A stretch of DNA of 64,000 nt from Corythucha ciliata (taxonomy: Eukaryota > Arthropoda > Insecta > Hemiptera > Tingidae), in assembly GCA_038030265.1 (NCBI GenBank), contig CM075942.1, forward strand, positions 43,056,751-43,120,750. The letters are read 5' to 3'. This document shows, piece by piece, positions 38,901 through 49,674 of this stretch; position 1 is the first letter of the stretch; every line of letters starts with the position of its first letter. The notes below the pieces were generated by a model. The model saw only the letters and a program-made list of their open reading frames with translations, ran no database searches and was not told the DNA's origin. Made by a program: the position numbers and the translations under genes.

Positions 38901-41900
38901 TAGTTATTTCAGCAACGGTGAATTTCACCACCGGGAGTTAGGTTGGAGTTACCAATCTCTAACATTAGGGGTATTCATGCTTTGAAGTTTAACATATGTT
39001 ATCGACGTAAACCCTGTTATTTCGTATTTTTTGTGTTCAGTTTCTCCGTTTCTATGGCCTTACCCATCTGTTCGGAATTTAGCAAATAACAAATACAATG
39101 TTTAACATTTTTCATGAATACCCCTAATGCTTACATAAATTTTTTCGTTAATTCTGAGTTAACGTAACTCAAACCTTAACTCTCGGTGGTGAAATTCGCC
39201 GTTAGAAAATACTTATTTTGAGTCAAAAACTGGTTATTTGTTAATAAAATGACAATTCAGTATCATCAGTTTGACAAATAGCTAATGAAGTGGAATTAAT
39301 AATTAATTAATAATCCAAGGTTTTCGAGTTACCTATTATACTTTTTTGTTCTGGAAAATACTTGTTTTAAACGAATTTTCTGCAAAAGAAGTGGAAAAGG
39401 TTGGCAACTCTACCTAAGGCGGCTCCACACACGCGGTATTCGCCGAGCACCGAGCAAATGCTCTTCGATTTCCTAGTGGTGTGGTGGGGTGCTCGGTTCT
39501 CGGCGAATACCGAATACTCGTGCTCTGGGATGCTCCGGCCAGTGTCAGTTTTTTGCTCACTTCAAAGGAGACGAATGTGTGGATCAACGAGCTCGCCACT
39601 CGCCGATTACCGATAACGCGCATCTCGGCGACTAGGTAATCGGCGAGTGGCGAGCTCGTTGATCCACACATTCGGAGTTCGTTCCGCACCTCGGGGGAGA
39701 GAATATTCGTCTCCTTTGAAGTGGGCAAAAAACTGACACTGGCCGGAGCATCCCAGAGCACGAGTATTCGGTATTCGCCGAGAACCGAGCACCCCACCAC
39801 ACCACTAGGAAATCGAAGAGCATTTGCTCGGTGCTCGGCGAATACCGCGAGTGTGGAGCCGCCTTTAAGCTATACGCAATTGTTTCATTGCCCGTTCATT
39901 TACAATTTCACTGGCGGCATGGTAATTATTAGGTCCGTTCCATTGTTTCGCGAGTGCTACGCTTTTGAAGAAAATCATCTGGTTTCATTCAATTTTTCAG
40001 AATAAGTCAATGAAATCACATGGTTTTCTACACTAGTGTAGCACTAGCAAAACAATGGAGCGGACCTATTTTTTCATAATACGTTTCTTCGTCAACAACG
40101 GAGTATACGTCTTTACCGCAGCCAGTGAACCCATGATACGAAAATAAAAGGAAAATACCAACTTGTCACCGAGGAAGCAATTTTCTTTTCACGTACCCTT
40201 CTCACTCTGTCCCCTCCTCACCGTTGGACAGACCAAAGGAAGAAAGTGAAATTTTTTTTTTTCCTCGAAGGCGCTGATCCAAAGCAAGCCCGGCAACCGA
40301 ATATCCGCGATTTTCCTTTTCTCTTGCTCGCTCTCTCTCTCTCTCTTCTCGCTTAGCGTTCGAGAGAAACGGGGTGGGGTCAAGATTATTATAATGGAGT
40401 TAACAATGGAGTGTAGAATGATTGTTCCACTTTCTACGGTCGACGGACAAGAGAGGTATGGAGAAAAAGGATGTTATATGGATATTTTTTCTCCTTTTTT
40501 CTTTACAAAAATAATAATAATAATGTGTAATTGAATACAAAGTATTACAATGGTGTGTTTTTCTTCTGCCTGAAGTGGGTTAAGCACAAAAAAGATCAAA
40601 ATTCAATTTCATGGATGTGGTGGAAGTTTTTATTTCACTATATTCACGATTTTTCCTCTCTGCCCTACACCAAACAAATCATTTACATTTAAATATAATA
40701 CAAGTCCTGCCTGCCTGCTCGCATCCTTTTTTGTGCTGGGTCCGTTCATTTTCTCTCTCTCTCTCTCTCGATTTTAAGAAAGGTAGACATGTAAATTTAT
40801 TTTATTGTCCGCCTGATAGCTTCTGATAAGTGGGAACTGGGATGGGCTTTTCCTCATTCGCTGGTATATAGATTTAGAAGGGGAGTTATTCAACAAAACC
40901 ACCCCTTAAATTGATGATATATCGACGTAAAATATAGTCTAAATATTACTAGCTATGTGAGTATTACTATAGCGATTGTCCTTTATAATACAAAATAATA
41001 GTCTTTTAGAATGTTCATGATTGTAGAATGTAGAGCATGAGTCCAAGAGATCTCTGCTACAGTGCTATACCTTAGTACTTTCCAGAGATGTAAACTCCCT
41101 GAACTCCTGGCTGGCCGGCCCCTGGTACAACAATTCGCAAACGAATCAAATTTCTTTCTTTAAAATTGAAGCATGGACACTCTTGCACAGAGCGCGGCCT
41201 AGGAAATCGGACCAGCGTGTTGTAAGCCAGTACTTATTATGAATGGTGATCACTGATCAAACAAGGGAACGAGCAATGGCTTCTCTTTTTTTTAAACTCG
41301 CCTCGGGCTTCATCTTCTGTGTCATCATAAACGACGTGACAGTGTGACTAATGATGGTTGGTGAAGGGTTGAGACTTGAGACACTAATTATACAAATCAG
41401 CACATTCAATCAAAATTTTCAGCAGATTTTCAAATAATAAGAGGTGACTAGACACAGACGCCCTAGTTATATCGATAATCATTGAAGGTCGAATCACTGA
41501 ATGAGCGGTACGTGTAAATCCTTGTTTCCACACTTGCCGTTTCAGTCACGTCCATGAAATGGTTCTGCGTTGCGAGATTGCGATCATGTTCCTGTCAAAG
41601 TTTGGCCTCACCATCTCAACTTCGGGTTAAAAGCAGAGTGTGAGTGCTCGACAACCTAATCGTAATATTTATTATACATATCGAGGACGGAAACGGTCGC
41701 GGTTTTTAAAATGGCACCGTTTTCATGGCAATCCCGCCCCCACCGGTCTATTAAATCGTATGTGTCATCCAAGAATCCACAAATTATGTTCGAGAAGACT
41801 TTTATGACAGAAAAAAAGGTGCCCTTCCCCCATACGAAGTGTTCTGAAATAAGTGCCCAAAACAATAACTGAAAGTAGACCTGTTTTTCATTCTATGCCC

Positions 41901-42544
41901 CTAAATACCATACCATGTCGCCATTCGATGGCGGTTCCCGCCCTAACTAGGGCACTGTAAAACACGAGTATAGAAATACGCAAATCAGCGCCATACTTGG
42001 TCCCTCATATGATTATAATATTATCACCTGGTCTCATTGATAATTTGGCGTATTTTCATTTATTTCGACCGCATTCCTCGTTTGTTTGTTGTGACGATGA
42101 CAATTTTTTCATTCATGATATTGTGTTTACCCTAACGACTGAGGGACCAAATATGGCGCTGAAATCCATGTTTCTGTACTGCAGTGTTTTAAAGGATATC
42201 GAGCCCGAACAAATCACACAGAAAACAGAGTCTTCTGGAATATACAACACTTTTTAAAACCTGTGCAAATGGGTCGTTTTGGGCCGACCTTGACCTGGTA
42301 TATACATATAAAGTCCTATCTTCTAGCAGACCCCTCCACAGGACGCAAGAAAAAAAATACACAACGTGTACGGAGCATGGTGTATTACAGCCGTCTCGAT
42401 AGTGAGAGCTGCGTCCAAATGTCTTGTTATTGAATGATAATATTCATGGATCTACTTACGTGTGGATGATTCTGTGTACGTCTGAGTGAATAGAGCACAT
42501 AGAAGGACTAAGCAAAGTAGTTGCCTCCATATAATGCTCCCTTC
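29952..42544 (-). CDS. Cht7: Group III chitinase Cht7 (two GH18 domains, one CBM14)
   Basis: Endochitinase of the membrane-anchored insect group III, which acts in chitin organisation and cuticle turnover. Seventeen phase-consistent exons, 979 codons: 42460-42544, 33620-33810, 33303-33540, 33062-33241, 32866-32989, 32604-32785, 32414-32538, 32280-32351, 32050-32216, 31794-31984, 31521-31735, 31305-31459, 31100-31240, 30892-31039, 30501-30809, 30228-30429, 29952-30166. The first carries a hydrophobic segment ([16 protein letters not shown]), a signal anchor, then a basic GRRRLRRPT linker. Each GH18 domain keeps its catalytic motif with Glu: [11 protein letters not shown] (domain 1) and [11 protein letters not shown] (domain 2). 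The last exon is a six-Cys CBM14 chitin-binding domain. The exon with the initiator Met lies upstream and was not found. The first visible intron is 8.6 kb. Confidence 0.93.
34040..34975 (+). repeat. Family-A satellite array in Cht7 intron
   Basis: About 30 units of ~31 bp of the GCCAAAYCCGTGAAATT-GTTTTT type. Three nearly identical units start at 34583, 34615 and 34646, showing recent local amplification inside an otherwise diverged array. Confidence 0.85.
35036..35272 (-). repeat. ~240-bp unit, inverted copy
   Basis: Reverse-complement match to 28504-28745. On the minus strand it follows directly the family-B array 35280-36000 with no gap, which gives the uninterrupted version of the site into which the gypsy element inserted at 22061/28500. 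Confidence 0.85.
35280..36000 (-). repeat. Family-B satellite array, inverted copy
   Basis: About 22 units of ~30 bp reading CTAATTCGCGGTTAAAATTGAGGAAAAA on the plus strand, the reverse complement of the 20935-22057 array. A short perfect duplication (AACTTGAAAATTCACAGAAAC) lies at 35761-35820. The unit-plus-B block sits between two family-A arrays. Confidence 0.85.
36050..36640 (+). repeat. Family-A satellite array, second block in Cht7 intron
   Basis: About 18 degenerate units (GAGCCAAACYGYGAAAATTGTTTTC type), same orientation as 34040-34975, resuming after the inverted unit-B block. A related ATTATTTGGCC/GAAACTG motif continues to about 36960. Confidence 0.75.
36961..38199. other. Non-coding Cht7 intron sequence
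   Basis: AT-rich intron DNA without recognisable repeats beyond short family-A/B-like words near 37085-37110. No exon is seen. Confidence 0.5.
38200..38600 (+). repeat. Family-A satellite remnant split by a MITE
   Basis: About eight units before and after the palindromic insert 38347-38467, for example AGGTCAAACCCACGAAATTTGC near 38311. The MITE separates two flanking units. Confidence 0.7.
38347..38467. mobile_element. Palindromic MITE, 121 bp
   Basis: Left end GGGGCCTATTCAG and a TTAGCGCCGGCGCTATCCCC core are mirrored at the right end by GGGGATAGCGCCGGCGCTAA and CTGAATAGGTCCCC. The arms are about 40 bp and the spacer is GTCTTGTCTAAAAACATCTG-like. Inserted within family-A satellite. Confidence 0.85.
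38914..39203. mobile_element. Foldback element with AACGGTGAATTTCACCACCG ends
   Basis: Left arm 38914-38990 (AACGGTGAATTTCACC, GGGAGTTAGGTT, TTAGGGGTATTCATGC) is mirrored by the right arm 39113-39203 (GAATACCCCTAATGC, AACCTTAACTCTC, GGTGGTGAAATTCGCCGTT). About 290 bp. A half copy is present at about 21870-21925 in the B satellite. Confidence 0.75.
39416..39866. mobile_element. Large palindrome (~450 bp) foldback element
   Basis: Starts AAGGCGGCTCCACAC and ends GTGTGGAGCCGCCTTT. The arms of about 200 bp are almost perfect inverted copies around a centre near 39620 (CTCGCCACTCGCCGATTACC and its complement). The right arm has an extra ~35 bp (39675-39710) missing from the left. GC-rich compared with its surroundings; no coding capacity. 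Confidence 0.88.
39930..40068. mobile_element. TA-flanked MITE, copy 1
   Basis: TA, GGTCCGTTCCATTGTTTCGC ... TAGCAAAACAATGGAGCGGACC, TA. Imperfect terminal inverted repeats of ~30 bp; a central ATTCAATTTTTCAGAATAAG is shared by all three copies. TA duplication suggests Tc1/mariner mobilisation. Confidence 0.88.
40069..42459. other. Non-coding Cht7 intron sequence
   Basis: No exon recognised. Microsatellites: CT repeats near 40329-40347 and 40753-40770, and AAT near 40510-40525. Confidence 0.5.
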
Positions 42545-42992
42545 CTGTAACAAAAAAAAGTTTCAAAATTGTTGAGAATTCTGTCGTTGAAAGCTAAAAG
42601 GGGGTGATAAAAATAAGTGAAAATTTCAGTCCAATAACAACTATGAAAATCATTCATGGCGTGGAATTAACTCTTGGTGAATGAGATTCTATAGGCTCCG
42701 AAGATGTCGATTAAGAAGGGGAGAAAGTAGAGCAGCATTGTATAAGTGTGGTAAGTTGTTATTCAACTTTTTTCTTCCGTGGACTGATCCATTACAGCAC
42801 ATAAAATATCTGAATAATGTCAGTGAACCACCCCATAAGGGGCTCTTGGTTCGAGCGTTCCGCGTACCCGGTGAGTTTAATGACACACAAACGGGACCTT
42901 CTCCCAAAGTTGTGTTGTTCCCAGCCCGGTCGTTCGAAAACACCTTCTTTTTCATCGAAACACTTTTTATTCGGATCGAAGGGAGACGTCAA

Positions 42993-43362
42993 AGGCTTCC
43001 GTTACTATGCATGCGATTTCTGACGAAAATTTGTTCAGACGAGTTTGTCCCCCGTATATACGTAATCTGACGAGGATTTCTCTCACATAGTAACCACTTT
43101 CATTGAAAAGCAAACGTTTGTTTGTTTAAGCGAATTCGTCAGAACACATTTTCCTCAGATTCATAGTAACGCTAGCCTAAGGCTACGATTACTATCCATG
43201 CGATTTCTGACGAGCTCTGACGAATTCACTTAAACAAACAAACGTTTGCTTTTCAATGAAAGTGGTTACTATGGGAGAGAAATCCTCGTCAGAATACGTA
43301 CGGGGGACAAACTCGTCAGAACAAATTTTCGTCAGAAATCGCATGCATATTAACGGAAGCCT
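42993..43362. mobile_element. Foldback element, 370 bp
   Basis: Left end AGGCTTCCGTTACTATGCATGCGATTTC is mirrored by the right end, which finishes ATTAACGGAAGCCT. Arms of ~155 bp contain GACGAAAATTTGTTC, CATAGTAACCACTTTCATTG and AAACGTTTGTTTGTTTAAG and their complements. The centre repeats a piece of the end (ACTATCCATGCGATTTCTGA). No ORF. Confidence 0.85.
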
Positions 43363-46300
43363 AAGGAATATAATCGCATATTATTAACAGTTGTGCTCGC
43401 TCTTCGGCCTTCCCCAAGTCCAAAACGCCTAGGCCGATTCTGGCTCATTAAGCCATGCAGAACTATATAGTTTAGGGTTGGACTGAGGAATGTACACAAA
43501 GTCAAATTTTAGTCACCACTCATGGATTAATAATTATGGGAATAATATGGGTGAGGCGCATTTTGTGCCTTCCTGGATTGAACAACGGCTGGTCGACCGA
43601 GTTCACCCAAGAGTGGCATCACATAAGAAGAGCTTTAACTGGCTTCTAATTTTAATAACAGCAGATACGTTTTGGTGCTGTCCTCTATGGTTTCATTATT
43701 AATAAATAAATTAAGAAAAGTAATCGTTTTTTCAGACAAAACAACAGTAAATCAATTACTGGTTGGATTGTGCAAAAGGCTAAAAGTGAGCGTCTATTGA
43801 AAGGCAGCAGTCAATTGATCCAGCAAGGCCACTCACTCTTTCTATACCTACGTATATTACATCTATTCAAGAGATATGTTCCGCTGATTGATCTTGTCAA
43901 ATTTCCCACGATGATTTGGCAATAAAAGAAGTCAGCATTGAATTTGGGCATACTATCTTTATTGTTTCCATCAATTGGTGATTAAAACGTTTTTCGGCAG
44001 TCATTAAAATTAATATTGTTCTGGTATTCAAACAAATTAACTTGGTGCAATTCTAGTCCCACGTTTGTCCATTTCGGTTCTTCAGGTAAACTAAGGATAA
44101 TAATCCGATTTATTAATTTTACTTCTTGTGTTGGAGTACTCTTCTTTTAAGGGAACCGCAAGGAAGTTATCTACTTATGGTTTTCCATTTAGACAAAATA
44201 AATAATTATTTATGAATCGCCTTTTGTTCGTGTGAATTTGCATCAGGAGTTACCAAATTGTTCGTTCGTTTATAAACCTTACTTATAAAAAAAATCACTC
44301 TTCCACAGAAAAAAAAGTTAATAAGAATGCTCTGGATAAGGACTTGTTAATGTAGTGGGAGGCCGCGCCCAACGAAATCTCCTTGAACACGAGGAAGTAA
44401 TTCGGGGGGTAAAAGGCTGAGATTTCCTTTCAAAATAAGACCACTCGTACCTTCTGCTGCGGTGGTAACTTGCCTGGGTTCCTGGACAAAAAGAACAATT
44501 CAAGAGGCTTGAATGTTTACTTTGTGTACTATGGCTTACAGCTGGAAAAAGAAACCTCCTATATAAAAAACAAACACACAGTAAATAATCCTATAGTTCC
44601 CGTCTAAAGGTGGTTTCTTCGGTATTTTCAAATTTAGGAAACAATCTGAAGGAGAGCAATCTGACCTTGAAAGAACAGTTATTAACGATCAATCATTGTC
44701 GTATAATTAACCCACCGCGGAACATTCACTTCAGAACTGTGAGCCCAAGGGCAGCAATCCCTTGTTTCAGCCGTTCTTGTTGCAGTCGTGTCCTATAGTA
44801 CCTACATACACACAAATTTATCACAGGAGCCGGGAGGTAAGTTGGAAAAAATGGCAGACAGAGCCGTGTTCACGCAGTATCTATAATAGAGGCTCTGTTC
44901 CCATGTTCACGACGACTTTCACCTTTTTGTGGAAGAGGCGAAGCCTGTTTTCAAGCCCCAACACTTGGATTTTACTAAGATGAAGATGAGAAATTTATTA
45001 TAAGTGTTAAATTTGTTATCCCGAAAAGTATATGTCCGTAAAATGGGTCGGACGTACATGAAAGGGAGAGCAAGGAGCAAAAGATACTAAAATATCTTCC
45101 CACCTATACTTTTGCACATACATTTTGGCCGTATTTCTACGCCAATCCCGGATTTCAGTGTCCCATTTTGATTTCCAGGAAATTATAAAGGAGCGTTAGA
45201 TCTTACTTTTTCAGATTTCTCCCCAGAAATAACTGTAAAACACCTTGGAACTTTGACCTTGGAAATTCGTGTTCTTCCAACGCATTACATATTTTGAAAA
45301 GCAAATCCAACGCTTCTGCAGCCCTGCTGTAGAATTTCATGGAGATTAAAATGAGATTGAAATTCGGATTGGCGCAGAAACGCGGCCTTAAATTTTATGT
45401 CTAAAAGTACAGGCGGGGCACGAATTGGGGGGGGGGGGTTCAAGGAAACACATGTGATACTCCTCACACCCAAACACCCACCTGGGTGAAGCTAAAATAC
45501 GCCATATTAGTCCCAGCGCGCACAAGAATTTGTATTTGGGGACTACTTTGTCATGGTTCCCGCAGTGTTATCAATAACTTAAACATTTTGGTCAATGGAC
45601 CACCAGTAAGGACTAAGATTGGCTTCACCCTTTCAAGTTATGCTCCCTCCCGTGTCTTCCTATACCTCCTAACTCCTCGTCTGCTGAGAAGTGTAAATCA
45701 TTTTTGTGGTTCGGCTCTTTTCTACCTTGGAGTAGGATATTAATAATTTCATTAATACTCCAAATTTTCTATCGACTTTTCTTATTTGCCACACAAAAAT
45801 TAATTTGTTCGTTGAAGAGCCAACGTGTGAGTCATTCATCCTCGATTGCCTCCGCCCTCTTCCGTATACCGCACAGCTTGCCCCTCCCTATGATGAAAAT
45901 CCAGCGTACGTCCTTTACATTTTTTTCTTTTCGCATCGCCAATGCGTGAATCAGTACAAGTGTGTATCTCTTTTACTCAATTTTTCCCCTTAGTTAATAT
46001 TATACTTGGATTTTGTTGTTGACATTGTACGAATACAAGTCGGTTGAAACATACAATCTGCCACATACATAATTGATCTGGAATGCAATAACAAAACTTG
46101 AGGCCTCTTTTTATTGCCTTCAGACTTTGGCCGTAATGAAAAAAGATAGCCTCAACAGACGACAGCGAGTTTATGCTGTTTTTATGGCTAGTTATATAGA
46201 CCTGAAGGGACTTCAATGGACGTTCCTGTCAGCAAGAGGGCTTGCCACAGCGATATTGTAACATGGAAGTAAAAGCAATTCAACTCTGACACCTCGCCTT

Positions 46301-49300
46301 TTGAGCTCCAAATCCTTTCATTATTTATTCGGTCTCCTCAACGTGATAGCGAATCAACTGTGACCAAATTGCTGGGATATGATAACTTTCTTCTTTTAAA
46401 GTTGCCGCGGATATATGTATATAAACTCCCGAGCTCAATTTGGTTATCAATAAAATAAAATAAGTTTGTAAGTGAAAGCGTTTTCTTGAGTTATACTTAC
46501 AAGAGAAGCAACACTTTCCCGCGAATCTATTTAGTAGCTTGGGCTCAATTGTCACGTCTTTTTTTTTCTACAGAACGATTTTTTGAAAGTACCTCTTGGC
46601 ATTTTAAATGGGGAACTTGTATGAATATCAACGGTGGTTGCAGCCCGATTGGTGATTTTTAGATAAATTTCAAAGTTCTTCAAGAAGGGATGGATGGTGC
46701 GAGGGGAAATGCCGTCAATGGTCACTTGTGAAGCATCTGACAATGGGGGAACTATAACATTTTTTGTTTACAAATAAAAAGAAAAATTGTCCCCCTGAAA
46801 ATGCTTCTTACCCCCCTCTTCCCCACACTATGCATTTCATCGAATAACCTTTGACGTAATCGAACCCTTACTCAAAATTTTCAAAAATTCGCTTTAAAAA
46901 AATCTTTGATTGATTCCAATGTTTAATGTGAGCAATAGCATTAAGGGAGAGCCCTCTTCAAGAAACACCAGTGCTTGAAAAATGTGCAAGTTCCCCATTC
47001 ATAAATAATAAGAAGGGTATCAATGAAGTCTATAGGAGTTGACGTAGCATACGAGATTATAGCCCGTCAAGAAGAACATGAACCCGCGGCCAGCGCTCTC
47101 TCATTCGATTACTTACAACTTAACTTCCACCACTTTCGTTACCGAATTGGTTGTCCCACTGTTCACCAAAGATAAGTGTTATTATCAAGCCGTCATCCAA
47201 AGGAGGGGGTAAGTAAAAATAGCTACGGGGGCTGATCACAGAAGGGCGAGGTCCACGTTGTATTTGACGGGCTATAGATGGACTTTTACTAGCGAGTTTT
47301 TTGGTCGGCGGGATAGGAAAAACCGAGTCTACTAATAAAAGTAACAGTTATCACGGAACAATTTCCAACCTGGTTAGCTCATTTCAAATTGGCTTGGAGC
47401 TGCAAAATGTATCTTCAAGACCTGCCATGTTCGGAAAAAATCAAGTTACCGAGCTTTTTTGGATAGAGAGGACAGCTATCCTTTTACTGAGCTTGTCGCT
47501 TGAAAAAAATTGAAATATAGTAGATTACATTACAAGATTAGTAAGTGGTGCATTACCTGCGAGTTTTTTGTTTGGCGGACGAGGCTTGCCGAGGCCGCTA
47601 ATTAAAAACGAGCGGGTAGTACCACTTAATAGTCGAGTGATGTACGTTATTTTTCGCGCAACCGTCGTCGAATATTACCCAGTTTTATTCTTTTGCCAAA
47701 AAAAAAAGTGTCTTAAGATATTTTCATAATCATGGATGAGGTAATAACATTTCAACAAAGGTTGCACAAGGTTATAGAAAACTGACATGTAAAAATTAAA
47801 AAACTTTTCATCCAGTTTTAAACCTTTACTGTACAGTTTTCAAAAACTGAAGCTATAACGTACCAGGTTATGAAAAATTCAACTTACTGGAGTTATTATG
47901 TTATCGTAATGGGCAACTTACGAAGCAGGTAGTGTGAAAAAATGTATTTGCAACTAAATTTAACATTAGTTGGATTCAAACGAAAAAATGAAAATGAATG
48001 AACGGTTTTTCGATTCTCGATTCGTTCTATGAAGAACGACGAGGGAATGGTCGAGTGATTTGCCATCGGACAACAAGAAAAAAAAAACGTATAAGGTTTT
48101 CCGCAGGAAAAGAAAAGACAACGGACCGAAGAAAAGCGGAATCAGGCTTCTCTTTTTTCGCTCTTTTCTCACCTCAACGCCCGTACAATAATTTTTTCGC
48201 TTTCTCTGTCAAAATCCACTGGTCTCTCTTTTTGCACCGTCATGTCAGTTTCTCCGTAGTTGGAAATTGCAGCTTATGCATTTGGTGAACATTGCTCCCC
48301 GAAATAAGCCTATAGGTCACAGCCTGGTGTGGTATATAGGTACCATTTTTAAAGATGTATACATGTGCGGGTGATGCCCGCCCCATAAATAAACACACTT
48401 CCTTCGAATCGAGTTGGAGTCAACGTCGATTCATCGAATCGATGATCGATCAAATTCCAAAAAAATCAAATAAAAAAAAACTCGATTCTACGATGAATTA
48501 CGCTCAACGAAAAAACCTCTATCGACGTGGATTCGATGTCCATTTGATGGAAGTGTGTTTGGATTCAATCTCAATTCAATGCTTAAAGAAGTTCTGTGAT
48601 GGCCAAGTAGTAGGTATTCTTCTTGAACATCGATTCGAACAAAGGCTAGACTTTCTAAATCTCGTTACTCCGGAGTACTTTTTGCCTATAGTGGTCGCTT
48701 CGGACATTGCCAATCGCATATATGTATACATTAGGGCCAATAGAACAGTACCAATATACATGAGCAATGTTCGCACGGGAGAGCTGCGCAACGAACATGA
48801 GCAGCTTTCAGTTACAAAACCTCATTATCGGTACCTACTTATCTTCCTTTAATGGAAATGTTCACTTCACATGAGCAGCTTGTATGCAGTGACCGAACGG
48901 ATAAAACCGCTGTATAATTGTGCCGGGTCCGAGACATTCAAACTCACGTGAAGGTGAGAACCCGATAAAAAAAAAAATCAAAAACAACAACAACAAAAAT
49001 TATACAGAATAATCATTCATTCAAGGACCTACAAAAGGCGAAAATCCTGGGATTGAAGTCCAAATCACATTATGCAATTTTTCATCCAAGTTTTCTTGCA
49101 AGTCGAGACAAATCATGAGCTTCTTGGTAGTGGCGGGATGTGTTTGAACAGCTTGCGCGTAATCTTATTTCAAAAATTGCATCGTGTGATCTTGGCTTAA
49201 TTTTGTGTTTATTTTTATCCGTATATCTGATCAAATATATGTATACGAGTAGGTATGTATACATATATTTTTAGCCCATGGCACGACCAGCGATGATGTA

Positions 49301-49617
49301 AGGAAAAGTTTCCATTGTTTAAATGCAAGTGATAAAAGAGCTGGGAAAAAACGGTACAAGGCGTTTAAAAAGATGTTTTGGGGTAGCAGCGCGACTGCCT
49401 TTCCCGGCAAATGACCCATTAACAGGTAGACAATACAATTACGAAAGGCACTTGGCCGCGAAATAAAGAACGTGCCTCTTTACATCAAAGACCGTGTCTG
49501 GCCTTATTACGATAAATTTTGGGGGCGCTTCCACAGGAATTTCGCATTTTGCGTATATATTTTTTCATTACCTACGAAGAAAAAATGAATAAATTTAGAC
49601 AAAATAATATGAACATT
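43363..49617. other. Long non-coding stretch
   Basis: Upstream of the first visible Cht7 exon on its strand, so it may still be intron. No recognisable gene. It contains a G run near 45429-45437, a C-rich 46775-46825 tract, and a 165-codon plus-strand ORF (48355-48852, listed separately). Confidence 0.45.
48355..48852 (+). CDS. Unidentified 165-codon ORF
   Basis: A single open frame starting MYTCAGDARPINKHTS. It has no recognised domain. The middle (YFLPIVVASDIANRIYVYIRAN) is moderately hydrophobic but too polar for a clear membrane helix. It is the longest unexplained ORF in an otherwise non-coding 20-kb region; composition is AT-rich like its neighbourhood, and there is no clear promoter or polyadenylation signal. 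It may be a chance ORF or an exon of an unknown gene. Confidence 0.2.
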   Translation: MYTCAGDARPINKHTSFESSWSQRRFIESMIDQIPKKSNKKKLDSTMNYAQRKNLYRRGFDVHLMEVCLDSISIQCLKKFCDGQVVGILLEHRFEQRLDFLNLVTPEYFLPIVVASDIANRIYVYIRANRTVPIYMSNVRTGELRNEHEQLSVTKPHYRYLLIFL

Positions 49618-49674
49618 AAGCCGCCTTCACATGTATGCAAGCTTTTTAAAGCTTGCTGCGTGAAGGCGGCTTTA
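49618..49674. mobile_element. Short palindrome with AAGCCGCCTTCAC ends
   Basis: AAGCCGCCTTCACATGTATG ... CTGCGTGAAGGCGGCTTTA, 57 bp, with an AAGCTTTTTAAAGCTT centre. Ends resemble in layout those of the 39416-39866 element (GCGGC-rich, CAC junction). Likely a minimal foldback element. Confidence 0.65.

Noticed and set aside
46593..46736. Minus-strand exon-like frame (contains VTIDGISPRTIHPFLKNFEI)
   Set aside because: Bounded by AG and GT, but the phase is incompatible with the Cht7 exon at 42544 and with the candidate at 52077-52275; no domain recognised.
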